A stretch of DNA of 64,000 bases, taken from contig NZ_QZVT01000001.1 in NCBI RefSeq assembly GCF_003602275.1, forward strand, positions 154,567 to 218,566, read 5' to 3'. Below the pieces are notes generated by a model. It saw only the letters and a list, made by a program, of their open reading frames with translations, was not told where the DNA came from and did no database searches. A program made the position numbers and the translations under genes. This document shows, one piece after another, positions 62,401 through 64,000 of this stretch. This stretch comes from Arthrobacter cheniae. GTDB lineage: Bacteria > Actinomycetota > Actinomycetes > Actinomycetales > Micrococcaceae. Every line of letters starts with the position of its first letter. Position 1 is the first letter of the stretch.

Positions 62401-63360
62401 GTGAGTGGAATAGGTGGGAAGACCAGTCGTCCGGCGCGGAGCGAGAACTCCGTCGGTATCCTCTTCGGTATCAGCGCCTACGGACTCTGGGGACTCCTGC
62501 CGCTCTACTTCCTGATCCTCGCGCCCGCCGGACCCATCGAGATCGTGGCGAACCGCGTCCTGTGGTCGCTCATCTTCTGTGCACTCCTGCTGACGCTCCG
62601 GCGCTCATGGCGACCGGTCATGACCGCGCTGCGCACCCCGCAGGTCTCCGGAACGCTGGCGGTCGCCGCGCTGCTGATCGCCGTCAACTGGTTCGTCTAT
62701 ACCTACGGCGTCACCTCCGGCCAGGCCATCGAGGCTTCGCTCGGGTACTTCATCAATCCGATCGTGTCGGTCCTTCTGGGCGTGTTCGTTCTGAGGGAAA
62801 AGCTGCGGCGGCTGCAGTGGGCGGCCATCGGGATGGGCCTCCTCGCTGTGGTGGTGCTGGCCGTCGGTTACGGCGCCGTGCCCTGGATCGCCCTGACGCT
62901 CGCCTTCTCCTTCGGCCTCTACGGATTCATGAAGAAGCGGGTCGGTTCACGCGTGGACGCGGTCTCCAGCCTCAGCATCGAGACGCTGGTCCTGACCCCG
63001 ATCGCCGTGGCCGTCATGCTCTGGCTGAGTTCCAGGGGTGAGGCGACGCTTGTCACCGAGAGCGCGGGCCACTTCTGGATCATGGCCGCCTCGGGTGTCA
63101 TCACCGCCGTGCCGCTCATCTTCTTCGGAGCCGCAGCGCGTCGGCTCCCCCTTACCACGATCGGCCTCCTCCAATACCTCGCCCCCGTGCTGCAGTTCCT
63201 GCTGGCCCTTCTGGTCCTGCATGAGGAGATGCCGTTCGAGCGGTGGATCGGATTCAGTCTCGTGTGGGTCGGCCTCATCCTCCTGACCATCGACATGCTG
63301 CGGACCGTCCGACGCCAGCCACGGCTGGCGAAGGTCCCGCAACCGGCGACGGCGGCCTGA
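62401..63360 (+). CDS. rarD: EamA-family transporter RarD
   Basis: The 319-residue membrane protein has ten predicted helices and the RarD pattern: GILFGISAYGLWGLLPLYF, IVANRVLWSL, NWFVYTYGVTSGQAIEASLGYFINPI and LLQYLAPVLQFLLALLV. RarD proteins are drug/metabolite transporters of uncertain substrate, linked to chloramphenicol sensitivity in other bacteria. The GTG at 62401 is the last start before the first helix; no good ribosome-binding site is seen and longer in-frame starts exist to 62221. It is convergent with the universal stress protein. Confidence 0.87.
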   Translation: MSGIGGKTSRPARSENSVGILFGISAYGLWGLLPLYFLILAPAGPIEIVANRVLWSLIFCALLLTLRRSWRPVMTALRTPQVSGTLAVAALLIAVNWFVYTYGVTSGQAIEASLGYFINPIVSVLLGVFVLREKLRRLQWAAIGMGLLAVVVLAVGYGAVPWIALTLAFSFGLYGFMKKRVGSRVDAVSSLSIETLVLTPIAVAVMLWLSSRGEATLVTESAGHFWIMAASGVITAVPLIFFGAAARRLPLTTIGLLQYLAPVLQFLLALLVLHEEMPFERWIGFSLVWVGLILLTIDMLRTVRRQPRLAKVPQPATAA

Positions 63361-63370
63361 CCGCCACTTC

Positions 63371-64000
63371 TCAGAGCGGGGGGCGCACCCAGTCGCGGGG
63401 TACCACGACCATCGGCACCGGCAACGCGCGCAGCATCTTGTTCGCCGTGGCGCCGAGGAAGATCTGGCGGTGCTGGGCGAGACGGCTGGAGCCGACGATC
63501 ACGAGCTCACCCGGATCCCACTCGATATCGTCGATGGCCTGTTCGATGGTCCGACCGTGCGCCACGATGATCGAGGCCTCGTGCCCCTTCGGCAACTGCT
63601 CGACGGCGCCGGCGAGCACCGAGTGGGCGTGCTGGTGGGCTTTGTTGATGGCCTCGCCCGAGTCCGCGGACTCGGTCACGTCGAGTGCGACGAGGGAGAC
63701 GAGGCGCAGCGGGAGTCCGCGGCGACCGGCCGATTCGACGGCGACGTCGAGGGCACCTTCGGCTCCTGCCCGTGCTCCGACCGCGCAGGTCATGCGGGTG
63801 AAGGTGGCGCGGTGCCGGTAGCCGCGCGGCGCGAGGGCCACCGGGACCTTCGAACTGTGCAGCACGGCGTTCGCGACGCTGCCCACGGTGAAGCGTCGCA
63901 GGAGTCCGTTGCTGGAGGCGCCGATGACGATCAGGCCGGCGTCGACGTCGTCCGCCACCTCGAGCAGGCCCTGCGCGAAGGAGTCGGCGAGGCGCACGTG
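63371..64000 (-). CDS. universal stress protein, two-domain (N-terminus beyond window)
   Basis: The visible 209 residues contain the end of a first Usp domain with the ATP-binding motif GASSNGLLRRFTVGSVANAVL and a second domain ending in VGSSRLAQHRQIFLGATANKML, each in the GxxG-(9)-GS/T style. Tandem Usp proteins of about 290-300 residues are common in actinobacteria and bind ATP under stress or hypoxia. The start and about 90 residues lie outside the right edge. Confidence 0.88.
   Translation of the reverse strand, partial: HVRLADSFAQGLLEVADDVDAGLIVIGASSNGLLRRFTVGSVANAVLHSSKVPVALAPRGYRHRATFTRMTCAVGARAGAEGALDVAVESAGRRGLPLRLVSLVALDVTESADSGEAINKAHQHAHSVLAGAVEQLPKGHEASIIVAHGRTIEQAIDDIEWDPGELVIVGSSRLAQHRQIFLGATANKMLRALPVPMVVVPRDWVRPPL

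Overview
The window is GC-rich, densely packed chromosomal DNA from an actinobacterium, most likely a member of the Micrococcaceae (Arthrobacter-like). This is inferred from gene content and order (murB behind two MaoC-type hydratases, a CmtR-type ArsR with a CDF transporter, Fur next to a clade catalase, CBS next to MetB), frequent GTG starts, many 4-base stop/start overlaps, and a recurrent TAnnnT-N6-ATG/GTG arrangement typical of leaderless actinobacterial transcripts. No phage, integrase, insertion sequence, plasmid or CRISPR gene was recognised. The contents are mostly core and house-keeping genes, with two surface-polysaccharide loci and several broken genes.

Layout. 0-6 kb: murB (cut by the left edge) coupled to two MaoC-like hydratases, a small membrane protein, a DUF2797 protein, ATP-dependent ligase LigC and an orphan ParA-like ATPase with a long disordered N-terminus. 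5.7-8.2 kb: a cupin-type XRE regulator divergent from a thioredoxin-reductase-like flavoprotein and a methyltransferase. 8.3-9.9 kb: two adjacent damaged genes, an rtcB with an in-frame amber codon just before its catalytic histidine and a frameshifted small membrane protein gene. 9.9-17.6 kb: a leftward cell-surface polysaccharide operon with two GT2 glycosyltransferases, an HPr-kinase-like P-loop protein, a flippase, a large membrane protein, small membrane proteins (one region partly duplicated) and a metallophosphoesterase. 18-25 kb: tRNA-Thr and tRNA-Met, a DEAD-box RNA helicase with a structured leader, a YiiM-type MOSC protein, and a GT87 mannosyltransferase coupled to a KdpDE-like two-component system. 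25-38 kb: amidohydrolase, a 36-bp arginine-coding minisatellite, transsulfuration genes (CBS, MetB), a tartrate/malate-type dehydrogenase, AlkA-like glycosylase, monooxygenase, thioredoxin, MarR, two acyltransferases (one without a normal start codon) and tRNA-Tyr.

38-41 kb: YajQ, then a small second glycosyltransferase locus in which one GT2 gene survives only as an internally deleted remnant. 41-55 kb: HtpX, MFS exporter, lipase, a Fur-KatA peroxide-defence pair, SDR, adenine-deaminase-type enzyme, TetR with an MmpL-like transporter, aldo/keto reductase, a GAF-ANTAR antiterminator, and a leaderless CDF metal exporter coupled to a CmtR-like ArsR sensor. 55-64 kb: an aldehyde dehydrogenase/DUF779 operon with its probable GAF activator, separated by a secreted M23 peptidase gene, then ferredoxin-NADP reductase, RarD and a universal stress protein cut by the right edge.

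The parts most worth a second look are the amber-interrupted rtcB and its frameshifted neighbour, the surface-polysaccharide operon with its HPr-kinase-like member and its decayed second locus, the sensor/exporter pair with altered metal ligands, the acyltransferase that seems to begin at ATC, and the frequent leaderless promoters.
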